Source: Phycisphaeraceae bacterium (GTDB lineage: Bacteria; Planctomycetota; Phycisphaerae; Phycisphaerales; UBA1924). From it: 64,000 nt of DNA. Shown in pieces: positions 46,265-54,250 of the stretch. The DNA lies in NCBI GenBank assembly GCA_007693965.1, contig RECQ01000036.1, positions 152,535 to 216,534 on the forward strand, read 5' to 3'. How positions within the stretch are numbered: the stretch's first letter is position 1; every line of letters begins with the position of its first letter. The notes beneath the pieces were generated by a model. That model had not been told where the DNA came from and did not search any database. It saw nothing but the letters and a program-made list of their open reading frames with translations. Both the position numbers and the translations under genes were made by a program.

Positions 46265-48394
46265 ATGAGTGACACGCACAAACCAGCGGGCGAAACCGGT
46301 GTCGGGACGAAGAAGAGCGGAGGCGGACTGCTCGACGCCATCGAGTGGGCCGGCAACAAGCTGCCGGATCCGACGATGCTGTTCCTGATCGGCGCCATCA
46401 TCGTGATGGTGTTGTCGCACATCGCCTACACGCTGGACTGGTCGGTCTCCGACAAGACGCTGCGCGAGGTGGTGACAGAGGCGGTCGACGAGGCTGGTCT
46501 GCCCATCATCGATGCGCAGTCCGGCGAGCCCTATGTCATTGTCGAGCGAGACGCCGCCGGCGAGCCGCTGCGTGAGCTGGTCGCGGATGGCAAACGACTT
46601 CGGGACGCCTTTCAGTACGTGTACGACGAGGAAGGCGAATTCATTTTTGATGACACCAGCCAGCCGCTGGCCCGCAAGCTGTTCGATGAGAGCGGCGAGC
46701 CGTTCAAGGTTCTCACTGCGGATCGGCAGCGTCTGCGGCAGGCGTGGCGGCAACTCCGCGATGAAGAAGGCGAGCCCCTCAAGGACGACGCCGGGCGCCC
46801 GATCGTCGAGCCCATGCTCGGCGATGACGGCCTGCCACTGTGGGTGGTGGTTGATGAGGGGTTCGTCGATGTCCAGGGCGTGCGTCAGGCCGTTGCAGAT
46901 GGCGAGCCCGTCTTCGAGCGGGCGGTGGACGCAGAAACCGGTGAGGAGATGCAGAAGGCCGTGTACGAGCCCGTGGCCGACGGGCGCGACCCGGTGACGT
47001 TTCTCTCCGAGGCGCCGCGGGTGACGGAGGTGAAGGCGAAGAGTCTGCTGACGCGCGACGGCTTCTACTGGGCCATGCGCTCGATGGTGGACAATTTCAT
47101 GGCCTTCCCGCCGCTGGGCGTGGTGCTGGTGGGGATGCTGGGGATCGGCGTTGCGGAGCGGACGGGACTGATCGGGGCGGCGTTGAAGGCGTTCATGCTG
47201 GTCGTGCCCTCGAAGCTGCTGACGCCCTCGATGGTCTTTCTCGGGGCCATGTCTTCCCTGGGCATGGACGCCGGCTACGTGGTGCTGCCGCCCCTGGCGG
47301 CCCTGCTGTACAAGGCTGTGGGCCGCTCGCCGCTGGTGGGCATCGCGGCGGTCTTTGCTGGGGTGTCGGCGGGGTTCAACTCGAACCTGCTGGTGACGGG
47401 GCTCGATCCGATGCTGGCGGGCTTCACCCAGCTCGGCGCCAACGTGATCGACCCCGACTACCGGGTGGCGCCGACGTGCAACTGGTTCTTCCTGATCGCC
47501 TCGACCTTCATGGTGACGGCGGTGGGCTGGATGACGACATCGTGGATCGTCGAGAAGCGGTTGAACAAGCGCCCCTCCGACGATGGAGGCCCGGCGCCGG
47601 TGTCGAAAGACGACATGATGACCCAGCGGCTCTCGGGCGAGGAGATCCGGGGCCTCAAGGCCGCGACGGTCGCGTTCTTCGCCCTCCAGGCCGTCATCAT
47701 CTCCCTGATCTTCATCCCGGGGGCGGCGCTGCAGGGCAAGGGCGATCAGTTCGACCGCTGGGTCGATGTGATCGTGCCCATCATCTTCTTCTCCTTCGTC
47801 ACCCCCGGCATCGCCTACGGCGTCGCCCTCAAGGCGATCCGCAACGGCAAGGATGTGGCCCGATACATGATCGAGGCGATGGCGGCGATGGCGCCCATCA
47901 TCGTCCTCGCCTTCTTCGCGGCTCAGTTCATCGAGTATTTCAACTACTCGAACCTCGGACGCATGCTGGCGATGGCCGGCGGCCAGTTCCTGGCAACCGC
48001 CGACATGAACCCCGCGATGCTCATGATCGCCTTCATCCTCGTCACACTGGTCTTCAACCTCTTCGTGGGCTCGATGAGCGCCAAGTACGCCCTCTTCGCC
48101 CCCATCTTCGTGCCCATGTTCATGCTGGTGGGCATCAGCCCCGAACTGACGCAGGCGGCCTACCGCATCGGCGACTCGGTGAGCAACATCATCACCCCGC
48201 TGAACGCGTACCTGGTCATCATCCTGGTCTTCATGCAGAAGTACGCCCCCAAGTCGGGCATGGGGACGCTGGTCTCGATGATGCTGCCCTACACCATCAC
48301 CTTCACCATCGCGTGGTGCATCCTGCTGATCATCTGGATGCAGCTCGGCATCCCGCTGGGAATCGAGGGGCCGCTGACGTACGCACCGGAGTGA
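46265..48394 (+). CDS. AbgT-family transporter with large inserted loop
   Basis: 709 aa; AbgT proteins are usually ~500-550. The membrane core matches: GNKLPDPTMLFLIGAIIVMV at helix 1, then SLLTRDGFYWAMRSMVDNFM, FPPLGVVLVGMLGIGVAERT, GYVVLPPLAALLYKAVGRSP, NSNLLVTGLDPMLAGFT and MSAKYALFAPIFVPM near the end. Known members export sulfonamides or import p-aminobenzoyl-glutamate; which applies here is unknown. Between helix 1 and SLLTRDG there are about 190 extra residues (roughly 66-255), charged and made of D-x-x-G-[EL]-P units. The start at 46265 has no Shine-Dalgarno (CACAAT 7 bases upstream). Confidence 0.92.
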   Translation: MSDTHKPAGETGVGTKKSGGGLLDAIEWAGNKLPDPTMLFLIGAIIVMVLSHIAYTLDWSVSDKTLREVVTEAVDEAGLPIIDAQSGEPYVIVERDAAGEPLRELVADGKRLRDAFQYVYDEEGEFIFDDTSQPLARKLFDESGEPFKVLTADRQRLRQAWRQLRDEEGEPLKDDAGRPIVEPMLGDDGLPLWVVVDEGFVDVQGVRQAVADGEPVFERAVDAETGEEMQKAVYEPVADGRDPVTFLSEAPRVTEVKAKSLLTRDGFYWAMRSMVDNFMAFPPLGVVLVGMLGIGVAERTGLIGAALKAFMLVVPSKLLTPSMVFLGAMSSLGMDAGYVVLPPLAALLYKAVGRSPLVGIAAVFAGVSAGFNSNLLVTGLDPMLAGFTQLGANVIDPDYRVAPTCNWFFLIASTFMVTAVGWMTTSWIVEKRLNKRPSDDGGPAPVSKDDMMTQRLSGEEIRGLKAATVAFFALQAVIISLIFIPGAALQGKGDQFDRWVDVIVPIIFFSFVTPGIAYGVALKAIRNGKDVARYMIEAMAAMAPIIVLAFFAAQFIEYFNYSNLGRMLAMAGGQFLATADMNPAMLMIAFILVTLVFNLFVGSMSAKYALFAPIFVPMFMLVGISPELTQAAYRIGDSVSNIITPLNAYLVIILVFMQKYAPKSGMGTLVSMMLPYTITFTIAWCILLIIWMQLGIPLGIEGPLTYAPE

Positions 48395-48403
48395 GGGAGA
48401 AGT

Positions 48404-48608
48404 AGTTCTGAGTTCTGAGTTCTGGGTTCTGGGTTCAGAGAGCCGCCAAGTTCCTGGCGCGGAGCTCTGGGTGCTGGGCCTGCACCGAACTGGGGACGGA
48501 AGGGACACGCCACCAGTTGAAACCACTCAGCACACAACACTCGGAACTCGGTACTGGGTACTCAACCCCCCTCGCACTCAGCACTCAGCACTCAGAACTC
48601 AGAACTCC
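48404..48608. repeat. Heptanucleotide arrays in two orientations after the AbgT-type gene
   Basis: 48404-48438 has GAGTTCT units; about 48524-48608 has the opposite orientation (CTCGGAA, CTCGGTA, CTCAGCA, CTCAGAA). They flank ~85 bases of ordinary sequence, giving a potential very long stem. The gene-free stretch 48395-48797 otherwise contains the rpmF promoter region. Confidence 0.82.
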
Positions 48609-48797
48609 CTCCCCCCCTCCCCAACATCCTCCGTACGATTGACACTTCTCCCCCCCCGGGCTACTCTTCCGATCGCTCTTTGCGAGCGGGTGGCGGGGGT
48701 CTGCGCCGGGGCCGTGCCTCTCAGCAGATGTCCGACGCCGATTGTTCCCCCACCGATTCATCAGCCCCCCGACCGCCTCAATCCTTCGAGGATCGCC

Positions 48798-48980
48798 ATG
48801 CATCCCACGCATCGAATCAGCTATGGACGCACACGCCGCCGCCGGTCGCACCACGCGTTGCGCCCGACCGCGACTGTGGTCTGCCCCAACTGCGGGTCCA
48901 ACAAGCTGCCCCATCGCGCCTGCGGCGCCTGCGGCTATGTCCGTCCCGGACTGAAGCTCAGAACCAGCGACGAGGGCTAA
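48798..48980 (+). CDS. rpmF: 50S ribosomal protein L32
   Basis: 60 aa. Starts MHPTHRISYGRTRRRRSHHA and carries the zinc-ribbon pairs CPNCGSNKLPHRACGACG (C-x2-C and C-x2-C), so it is the zinc-binding form. CGAGGATCGCC precedes the ATG. rpmF directly upstream of plsX is a widely conserved arrangement that ties ribosome and membrane synthesis. Confidence 0.95.
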   Translation: MHPTHRISYGRTRRRRSHHALRPTATVVCPNCGSNKLPHRACGACGYVRPGLKLRTSDEG

Positions 48981-48986
48981 TTCCCC

Positions 48987-50054
48987 ATGCGTCTGGCCGT
49001 GGACGTCATGGGCGGTGACAACGCGCCCGACGACATCCTCAAGGGATGCATCGAGGCGCTGCCCGGCCTTGCGCCGGACGACCGGCTCATCCTCGTGGGG
49101 CAGCGGGCCGTCATCGAAGAAATTCTGGACGAGAGCGGCGTATCCGATGATCGCCTGGTCATCGAGGACGCCCCCGAAGTGATCGGCATGGACGAGAGTC
49201 CGGTCGACGCCGTCCGCCAGAAGAAGAACTCATCCATCGCCCGCATGTGCGTGCTGGGAAGCCACAAGACGGCCGACCGGGTGGACGCCGTGATTTCGGC
49301 GGGCAACACCGGGGCGTGCGTCTCCGCCGCCACGATGCACATGCGCCGCCTGCCGGGCGTGCATCGGCCCGGGATCGCGGTGACGATTCCCGGCTTCAAT
49401 GGGCCGGTGGTGCTGTGCGACGCCGGCGCCAACCCCGAGCCGCGTCCGGTGCACCTGGCCCAGTACGGCGTGATGGCCGAGACGTACGCCTCGCACGTGC
49501 TGGGCATCAAGAACCCGCGCGTGGCCCAGGTGAACATCGGCGCCGAGGAGGCCAAGGGCACGGGCATGATCAAGCAGGTGCGCGACCTGCTGCGCGTCAC
49601 GCCGGGGCTGAACTACATCGGCTACATCGAGGGGCGCGACCTGCTGGAGGGCGCTGCGGACGTGGTGGTGACGGACGGCTTCGTCGGCAACACCATGCTC
49701 AAGCTGGCGGAGGGTCTGGCGTCATCGCTGGTGAAGGCGATCGTGAACGAGATTCTTGAGGTCGATCCCGAGCTGTCGCTGCGGTTCGAGCCGGTCGCTC
49801 GCCGACTGTTGAAGAGGAACGATTACCACGAATACGGCGGCGCCCCACTGCTGGGCGTGAACGGCGTCTGCATCATCTGCCACGGCTCGAGCAAGCCACG
49901 GACCATCGCCAGCGCGATCCGCAACGCGCGCGAGTTCGTGAATACGGGCGTCAACGAGGCGATCGTGCAGCGGCTGGCCGAGATCAACCCCGCCATCGAG
50001 CCCGCAGCGGCGGCGGCCGTGGCGGCGACAGCGGATGCACGGAGCAAGGCATGA
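48987..50054 (+). CDS. plsX: Phosphate acyltransferase PlsX
   Basis: 355 aa. Makes acyl-phosphate from acyl-ACP for phosphatidic acid synthesis. N-terminal MRLAVDVMGGDNAPDDILKG, then VISAGNTGACVSAATMHMRR, GINPRP-like GANPEPRPVHLAQYGVMAET, VGNTMLKLAEGLASSL and YGGAPLLGVNGVCIICHGSS. It begins 6 bases after rpmF and its stop overlaps fabH by ATGA. Confidence 0.96.
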   Translation: MRLAVDVMGGDNAPDDILKGCIEALPGLAPDDRLILVGQRAVIEEILDESGVSDDRLVIEDAPEVIGMDESPVDAVRQKKNSSIARMCVLGSHKTADRVDAVISAGNTGACVSAATMHMRRLPGVHRPGIAVTIPGFNGPVVLCDAGANPEPRPVHLAQYGVMAETYASHVLGIKNPRVAQVNIGAEEAKGTGMIKQVRDLLRVTPGLNYIGYIEGRDLLEGAADVVVTDGFVGNTMLKLAEGLASSLVKAIVNEILEVDPELSLRFEPVARRLLKRNDYHEYGGAPLLGVNGVCIICHGSSKPRTIASAIRNAREFVNTGVNEAIVQRLAEINPAIEPAAAAAVAATADARSKA

Positions 50055-51079
50055 ACGCGAACGCCGGAAAATCCGGCGCCGGGTCGCCGAGCTTCGGCGT
50101 GCGCATCGCAGGCGCCGGATCGTGCGTGCCCGAGAAGCGCCTGACCAACCACGATCTCGAGAAGATGGTCGACACCAGTGACGAGTGGATCGTGCAGCGC
50201 ACCGGCGTGCGCGAGCGGCGCATCTGCGATCCGGAGAAGGGCGAGTCCAACCGCGTGCTGTGCACGCGGGCGATCGAGGCGGCCCTGCGCGACGCCCGCA
50301 TGGACGCAACCGAGCTTGACCTGCTCATCGTCGCGACGTGCACCGGCGAATCGACCGTGCCCTCTGTCGCCTGCCGCGTTTCGGACAACATCGGCGCGGT
50401 GAACGCGGGCGCCTTCGACCTTGTCGCGGCGTGCTCGGGGTTCGTCTACGCGTTGAACGTCGCGCACGATCTGATTCGCGCCGGCTCGCACCGCGCTGTC
50501 GGTGTGGTCGGGTGCGATGTGATGAGCTCGATTCTCGACTATTCCGACCGGGCGCTGTGCATCCTCTTCGGCGACGCGGCGGGCGCGGCGGTGCTGCGCA
50601 TCTCCGACAATCCGGAGCAGGGCATCCTGTCGCGCTTCCTGCACGCGGACGGCGCCGGATGGCACGATCTCTACCTGCCGCGCCGCCCCGTCGATTTTCC
50701 CGACGGCGCCGACCAGGAGAAGCTGAAGCTCAACTGTCTGCAGATGAACGGGCGCCAGATCTACAAGTTCGCCGTGGCCCGCTTCGGCGACCTGATCCAG
50801 GAGACGCTGGACAAAGCGGGGTTGACCGCCGACCAGGTCGATCACTACGTCTGCCACCAGTCCAACGCCCGCATTCTCGAATCAGCCCGCGAGCGCTTCG
50901 GCATCCCCAGTGAAAAGCTCTACGTCAACATTGATAAGTTCGGCAACAGCTCCGCAGGCTCGGCGCCGCTGTGCTTCGCCCAGCTCCGCGAGATGGGGCG
51001 CGTAAAGGACGGACAAGTCGTGATGTTCGTCGCCTTCGGCGCGGGGCTGACGTGGGCGAGCAGTTTGTGGCAGTTGTGA
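50051..51079 (+). CDS. fabH: Beta-ketoacyl-ACP synthase III
   Basis: 342 aa. Starts fatty-acid chains by condensing acyl-CoA with malonyl-ACP. Catalytic triad: C128 in FDLVAACSGFVYALN, His in YVCHQSNARIL and Asn in KFGNSSAGSAPLC. TSDEWIVQRTGVRERRI is the standard N-terminal signature. The Ala/Gly-rich first 15 residues are a small extension. Coupled to plsX by overlap. Confidence 0.96.
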   Translation: MNANAGKSGAGSPSFGVRIAGAGSCVPEKRLTNHDLEKMVDTSDEWIVQRTGVRERRICDPEKGESNRVLCTRAIEAALRDARMDATELDLLIVATCTGESTVPSVACRVSDNIGAVNAGAFDLVAACSGFVYALNVAHDLIRAGSHRAVGVVGCDVMSSILDYSDRALCILFGDAAGAAVLRISDNPEQGILSRFLHADGAGWHDLYLPRRPVDFPDGADQEKLKLNCLQMNGRQIYKFAVARFGDLIQETLDKAGLTADQVDHYVCHQSNARILESARERFGIPSEKLYVNIDKFGNSSAGSAPLCFAQLREMGRVKDGQVVMFVAFGAGLTWASSLWQL

Positions 51080-51090
51080 ATTGAGGGACT

Positions 51091-51226
51091 GTGGAATGTG
51101 AAATTTGGAATGAGGTTGAGAAAGTGCGCCGCATGACGACCGGCGCCGCCTGACCCGATCGATCCATCACCCCCGCCGCTCCACACCCCTGCCCCGAAAC
51201 TCCCACACATTCCACATTCCATATTT
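51091..51226. repeat. Inverted ATTCCAC-type short repeats between fabH and fabD
   Basis: gtggaatgtg..ttggaatg at 51091-51112 is complementary to cacattccacattcc at 51206-51220. The same ATTCCAC heptamer stands before rlmE at 40791-40808. It fills the only sizeable gap (153 bases) inside the fab cluster and could form a stem in the leader of fabD. Confidence 0.65.
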
Positions 51227-51232
51227 CCTCCC

Positions 51233-52210
51233 ATGACCACACCACACATCATCCTCTGTCCCGGCCAGGGCGCGCAGCGCGTCGGCATGGGCCGCGCCTG
51301 GTTCGACGCCTCGCCCGCGGCGCGGGCCGTGTTCGAGCGCGCCGATGAAGCGCTCGGCGACCGCCTCGGCGCGAAGCTGAGCGAGATCTGCTTCTCCAGC
51401 GACGAGCAGCGCATCAACCGCACCGACGTCGCCCAGCCCGCGATCTACACCGTGTCTGTCGCCTGCTTCCACGCCCTCTTCAACTCCGATTCACCCGCTC
51501 ACCCGCTCACCCGCTCACCGACTCATCCCCCCCTCGCCGGCGCCGCCGGACTGTCGCTCGGGGAATACACGGCGCTGCACCTGGCGGGGGTTTTCACCTT
51601 CGAGGAGGGCCTCGAGCTCGTCGCGCTGCGTGGCCGGGCCATGCAGGACGCCGCCGAGGCCGTCGACAGCGGCATGGTCGCGCTCATCGGCGCCGATGAA
51701 GCCCAGGCCCGCGCCGTGTGCGACGCCGCGGCTGGCGGTGAAGTCCTCGTCCCCGCCAACTTCAACGCCCCGGGACAGATCGTGCTCTCAGGCAACGTCG
51801 GCGCCTGCGCCCGCGCTGTCGAGGAGGCGGGAAAGATCGGTCTTCGGGCCGCGGCGTTGCCCGTCGCGGGCGCGTTCCATTCGCCACTCATGGCGCCCGC
51901 GGCGGAGCGGCTGTCGCAGGCGCTGGAGCAGACGCCCCTTGCCGATCCCGGCTGCCCGGTGATGTCCAACGTCACCGCCGTCCCCCACGGGCAGGGTCCG
52001 GACGCGGGGTCGCCTATCATTCAGAGCATCCGTCGCCGCCTGGTGGAGCAGCTCACCGCCCCGGTGCGCTGGGCCGAGAGTTGCGAGTGGATGCGGGACA
52101 ACGCCGCCGGTGAATTGCACGAGCTGGCGCCGGGCAAGGTGCTGGCCGGACTCATGCGGCGCATAGATCGAACCATGAAGGTGCAGACCCATGACGAACC
52201 AGATGCTTGA
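51233..52210 (+). CDS. fabD: Malonyl-CoA:ACP transacylase
   Basis: 325 aa. Moves malonyl from CoA to ACP. IILCPGQGAQRVGMGRAWFD at the N-terminus, catalytic S108 in GLSLGEYTALHLAG and the later His in LPVAGAFHSPLMAPA. Residues 85-101, SDSPAHPLTRSPTHPP, are an insertion just before the active-site strand, encoded by an octamer repeat (tcacccgc, three and a half copies at 51491-51522). The start is ATG 51233; the leader is a repeat and TCCTCCC is not a Shine-Dalgarno. Confidence 0.95.
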   Translation: MTTPHIILCPGQGAQRVGMGRAWFDASPAARAVFERADEALGDRLGAKLSEICFSSDEQRINRTDVAQPAIYTVSVACFHALFNSDSPAHPLTRSPTHPPLAGAAGLSLGEYTALHLAGVFTFEEGLELVALRGRAMQDAAEAVDSGMVALIGADEAQARAVCDAAAGGEVLVPANFNAPGQIVLSGNVGACARAVEEAGKIGLRAAALPVAGAFHSPLMAPAAERLSQALEQTPLADPGCPVMSNVTAVPHGQGPDAGSPIIQSIRRRLVEQLTAPVRWAESCEWMRDNAAGELHELAPGKVLAGLMRRIDRTMKVQTHDEPDA

Positions 52211-52925
52211 ACGAATCAGAACCCTTCACGCTCGCCCCGCTCGGGCAGCGGCATTGCTCGCGATGCTCGGCGCCGGGCTCGCGCTGACCGCCTGCGGCGA
52301 GGAGGAGCCTCCCCCACCGCCGCAGGTTCAGCAGCCGCGTCAGGTCGAACAGCGCGCCTCGCTGGACGACATCCGGATGGACGCCCGCGTGCAGTTCCCC
52401 GAGGAGCGCCTACCACGAAGCCAGGAGCTGGCCGATGCAATCGCCTCGCTCGCATCAGCGATCGCCTCCGGCGACTCATCGGCGATGCGCGGCGTGCTGG
52501 ACGGACCATCGGAAGCGACCCTGGCCTCACTTGTTGCATCCGGCGACTGGGAGCGGGAGACGGAGAACGTCGAGGCCGTGCGCATCGTGGCGCTCGAAGA
52601 GAGCGACGACAACGTCCGCCTGGGTCTGGCCGTGCAGGACGCCTCAGGGGCATACCTGCTCGGGTGGGAGGCCCGAAACGCCGGCGGCCGCTGGCTCTTC
52701 GCCGGGCTGCCCGTCGCGAGCGCCACCGGCGTCCGCGCTGCGGACCTGGATGGCGCGCCGCTGGAGATCATGAGCATGGCCAGCTCGCGGAGCGGCGCCA
52801 GGGAGCCCGAACTGGCAGCGCCGGAAGAGCGCCGCGTGCCCCGTCCTCAGGACTCCCCCGCCCGCCGCAGTAGTCCGTCGTCACCGACTGACTCGGAGCC
52901 GATCAGGACCCCGGCGCCGCTGTAA
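52191..52925 (+). CDS. Predicted lipoprotein of unknown function
   Basis: 244 aa. Signal sequence with lipobox LALTACGEEE, so the mature lipid-anchored Cys follows A. A Pro/Gln linker (EEPPPPPQVQQPRQVEQ) precedes a helical region (LADAIASLASAIASGDSSAM) and a beta-rich domain (VRLGLAVQDASGAYLLGWEA, GRWLFAGLPV) that looks like the NTF2/lumazine-type domains of exported unknowns. Ser/Pro-rich tail. It overlaps fabD by 20 bases, so it is translated with the fatty-acid genes, an unusual guest. Confidence 0.72.
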   Translation: MTNQMLERIRTLHARPARAAALLAMLGAGLALTACGEEEPPPPPQVQQPRQVEQRASLDDIRMDARVQFPEERLPRSQELADAIASLASAIASGDSSAMRGVLDGPSEATLASLVASGDWERETENVEAVRIVALEESDDNVRLGLAVQDASGAYLLGWEARNAGGRWLFAGLPVASATGVRAADLDGAPLEIMSMASSRSGAREPELAAPEERRVPRPQDSPARRSSPSSPTDSEPIRTPAPL

Positions 52926-52985
52926 GCCGGCGACTCCCGGATGAAACGAACCACACCCACCTGACCCCACCGCCCCGGACGCATT

Positions 52986-53747
52986 ATGCCAGACTCGAAC
53001 TCAGCGACAGCGAAGCGCCGCGTGGCGCTTGTCACGGGCGCCAGCCGCGGCATCGGCAAGGCCATCGCGCTGCGCCTGGCCGGCGACGGGCGCCATGTCG
53101 CCCTGCTCAGCCGCAGCGAAGGCCCGCTCACCGAGGTGCGCTCCCAGATTGAGGAATCCGGCGGCGAAGCTTCGGTGTACGCGGCGGATATTTCCGACGG
53201 CGCCGCCCTGCAGCAGGTGATCGAGCGTGTGGCGAGCGACTGCGGCCGGCTGGACATCCTGGTGAACAACGCCGGCGTCACCCGCGACAACCTGGCGCTG
53301 CGCATGAGCGATGAGGACTTCGACGCGGTGCTGAACGTCAACCTGCGGGCTTCGTTCATCGCCTGCCGGGCCGCGGCGCGGCCGATGATGAAGGGTCGTT
53401 TCGGCCGGATCGTGAACATCGGCTCGACCTCGGGCGTGGTGGGCAACGCCGGACAGGCGAACTACGCCGCGGCCAAGGCGGGCCTCATCGGGCTGACGCG
53501 CTCGATTGCCCGCGAGCTGGGCTCGAAGGGCGTGACCGCCAACGTGGTGGCGCCCGGCTTCGTGGAAACGGACATGACCGCCGGCCTCCCGGCCCAGGTG
53601 AAGGACAAGGTGCTGGAGGCGATGTCCGTGAAGCGTCTGGGGACGCCGGACGACATCGCCGCAGCGGTCGCCTACGTCTCATCGGACGAGGCCGGATACC
53701 TGACGGGGCAGGTGATCTGCGTCGACGGGGGTCTGACGATGTGCTGA
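52986..53747 (+). CDS. fabG: 3-oxoacyl-ACP reductase
   Basis: 253 aa short-chain dehydrogenase. NADPH site VTGASRGIGKAIALRLAG, VNNAGVTRDN, catalytic Ser in IVNIGSTSGVVGNAGQANY with Y-x3-K (YAAAKAG), and VAPGFVETDMTAGLPAQVKD, which marks FabG. It reduces 3-ketoacyl-ACP in the elongation cycle. It follows the lipoprotein gene by 60 bases. Confidence 0.95.
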   Translation: MPDSNSATAKRRVALVTGASRGIGKAIALRLAGDGRHVALLSRSEGPLTEVRSQIEESGGEASVYAADISDGAALQQVIERVASDCGRLDILVNNAGVTRDNLALRMSDEDFDAVLNVNLRASFIACRAAARPMMKGRFGRIVNIGSTSGVVGNAGQANYAAAKAGLIGLTRSIARELGSKGVTANVVAPGFVETDMTAGLPAQVKDKVLEAMSVKRLGTPDDIAAAVAYVSSDEAGYLTGQVICVDGGLTMC

Positions 53748-53901
53748 GCGGCCGGGCGGTCTCGGATCGGCCGTGGCCCGAACGCCCCGGCGAGGCCCGG
53801 ATTGTGGTTTGGCGGGCGTGCGGCGGGTCGCTATATTCCGGGTTGGCACGCGGCGACCGAGGGACGTTCCCATCGCCACATTCAATTGACGGAGAACAGT
53901 C

Positions 53902-54150
53902 GTGACCGAACAAGAGATCGAAGCGAAGGTGATCGACATCGTCGCTGAGCAGATGGGCGTCGACAAAGGCGAGATCACGCGCGACACCAGCTTCGTGAAC
54001 GATCTCAACGCCGACAGCCTCGACACCGTCGAGCTGGTCATGGAGCTCGAAGACGAATTCGAGACATCCATCCCCGACGAAGAGGCGGAGAAGATCCAGA
54101 CCGTCGGCCAGGCCGTCGACTTCATTAAGCAGGCCCAGGGCGTCGCTTGA
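53902..54150 (+). CDS. acpP: Acyl carrier protein
   Basis: 82 aa, acidic, starting with GTG (GGAG 7 bases upstream). The phosphopantetheine site is S39 in [21 protein letters not shown]-terminal [16 protein letters not shown] is typical. Separated from fabG by 154 bases that contain ctatattccggg near 53831, a possible internal promoter that would raise ACP output above that of the enzymes. Confidence 0.97.
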   Translation: MTEQEIEAKVIDIVAEQMGVDKGEITRDTSFVNDLNADSLDTVELVMELEDEFETSIPDEEAEKIQTVGQAVDFIKQAQGVA

Positions 54151-54250
54151 TTCTGACCGCGCGCCACGGGCCAGCCGCGTCGGCGCTCCTGCGTCGTCAC
54201 GTCGCTGATCCATCCGTCGCGGCGTCCTCTTGCGCGATCGATTCATTCAC

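Noticed and set aside
45398..48526. 1042-codon open frame on the minus strand
   Set aside because: Antisense to the AbgT-type gene and repeat block; composition follows the mirror of high-GC codons and no domain is recognisable.
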